Positions 16,068-16,246 of a stretch of DNA of 16,246 nt are shown here, in pieces; position 1 is the first letter of the stretch, and every line of letters begins with the position of its first letter. Under the pieces are notes generated by a model. It worked only from the letters and a program-made list of their open reading frames with translations, ran no database searches and was not told the DNA's origin. A program made the position numbers and the translations under genes. This DNA is from Goniomonas avonlea (Eukaryota > Cryptophyceae > Goniomonadida > Goniomonadaceae): NCBI GenBank assembly GCA_003573635.1, contig QUTJ01031733.1, forward strand, positions 1 to 16,246, given 5' to 3'.

Positions 16068-16246
16068 CAAGCCTCACCTCCAGGTCTGTGCTTGTGCGTG
16101 TGCGTGTGCGTGTGCGTGTGCGTGTGTGTGTGCCTCAGGCCTGTCAGGTTTGTGCTTGTGGGTGCGCGCGCGCGTGTGTGCGTCAAGCCTCACCTCCAGG
16201 TGTGTGCTTGTGCGTGCGGAGTGACTGGGATGCGTGTGTGTGCGTG
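16068..16246. repeat. TG-rich minisatellite
   Basis: A 33-bp unit starting CAAGCCTCACCTCCAGG and running into GTGCTTGTGCGTG occurs at 16068-16100 and 16184-16216 with one mismatch. A degraded copy lies between them near 16130-16164. (GTGCGT)n and (GC)n microsatellites fill the spacers. It extends past the window edge. Confidence 0.8.

Noticed and set aside
1-16246. CRISPR arrays, bacterial operons, ribosome binding sites, insertion sequences
   Set aside because: No regular spaced repeats, no Shine-Dalgarno-linked gene strings and no transposase. Spliceosomal introns and eukaryote-only genes exclude a prokaryotic reading.

Overview
This window is nuclear DNA from a eukaryote, most likely a unicellular alga or protist with a compact, intron-dense genome. 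Ten genes can be read as spliced models. Together they use about 35 introns, nearly all 41-60 nt long, with GT...AG ends and a preference for G at donor position +5 (GTGCGT, GTTTGT and GTGAGT recur). The conserved set (Mago nashi, YIPF6, TRAP-beta, an IP6K-type kinase, a TBP-fold factor, a RAWUL protein) excludes a prokaryote or organelle. The sequence alone does not fix the lineage. All gene models come from reading frames, splice sites and remembered family signatures; no search was run.

Layout. 1-900: GA/TG microsatellites, running into the uncertain 3' end of an unrecognised minus-strand gene (770-2029) with a repeated RPEWxDVVE motif. 2030-2855: no convincing gene. 2856-3181 (-): a 90-residue single-span mitochondrial subunit resembling COX7C. 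3182-4390: microsatellites, an inverted pair of about 65-bp repeats and a pyrimidine tract, with no convincing gene. 4391-4896 (+): a weak gene candidate. 4883-5536 (-): Mago nashi, five exons. 5746-7055 (+): an unrecognised 369-residue coiled-coil-rich protein, five exons. 7205-7928 (-): a RAWUL-domain, Polycomb/RING-associated-type protein without a RING. 8195-9763 (+): a divergent TBP-like factor. 10191-11080 (-): YIPF6. 11233-12056 (+): TRAP-beta/SSR2. 12184-14170 (-): inositol hexakisphosphate kinase-like. 14711-16057 (+): a protein with three EF-hand-like modules. 16068-16246: TG-rich minisatellite.

From 4883 to the right edge the eight solid genes alternate strictly -,+,-,+. They form four head-to-head pairs with gaps of 209, 266, 152 and 540 bp between start codons, and tail-to-tail joins of 149, 427 and 127 bp. 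Three pairs look thematically related: two chromatin/transcription proteins (RAWUL and TBP-like), two early secretory membrane proteins (YIPF6 and TRAP-beta), and two signalling proteins (IP6K-like and EF-hand). Co-regulation through shared promoters is an inference. The least ordinary items are the TBP-like factor, which lacks most DNA-intercalating phenylalanines and carries a long basic/proline-rich tail; the RAWUL-only protein beside it; bZIP-like palindromes between the kinase and EF-hand genes; and a kinase intron that doubled in length by tandem duplication.
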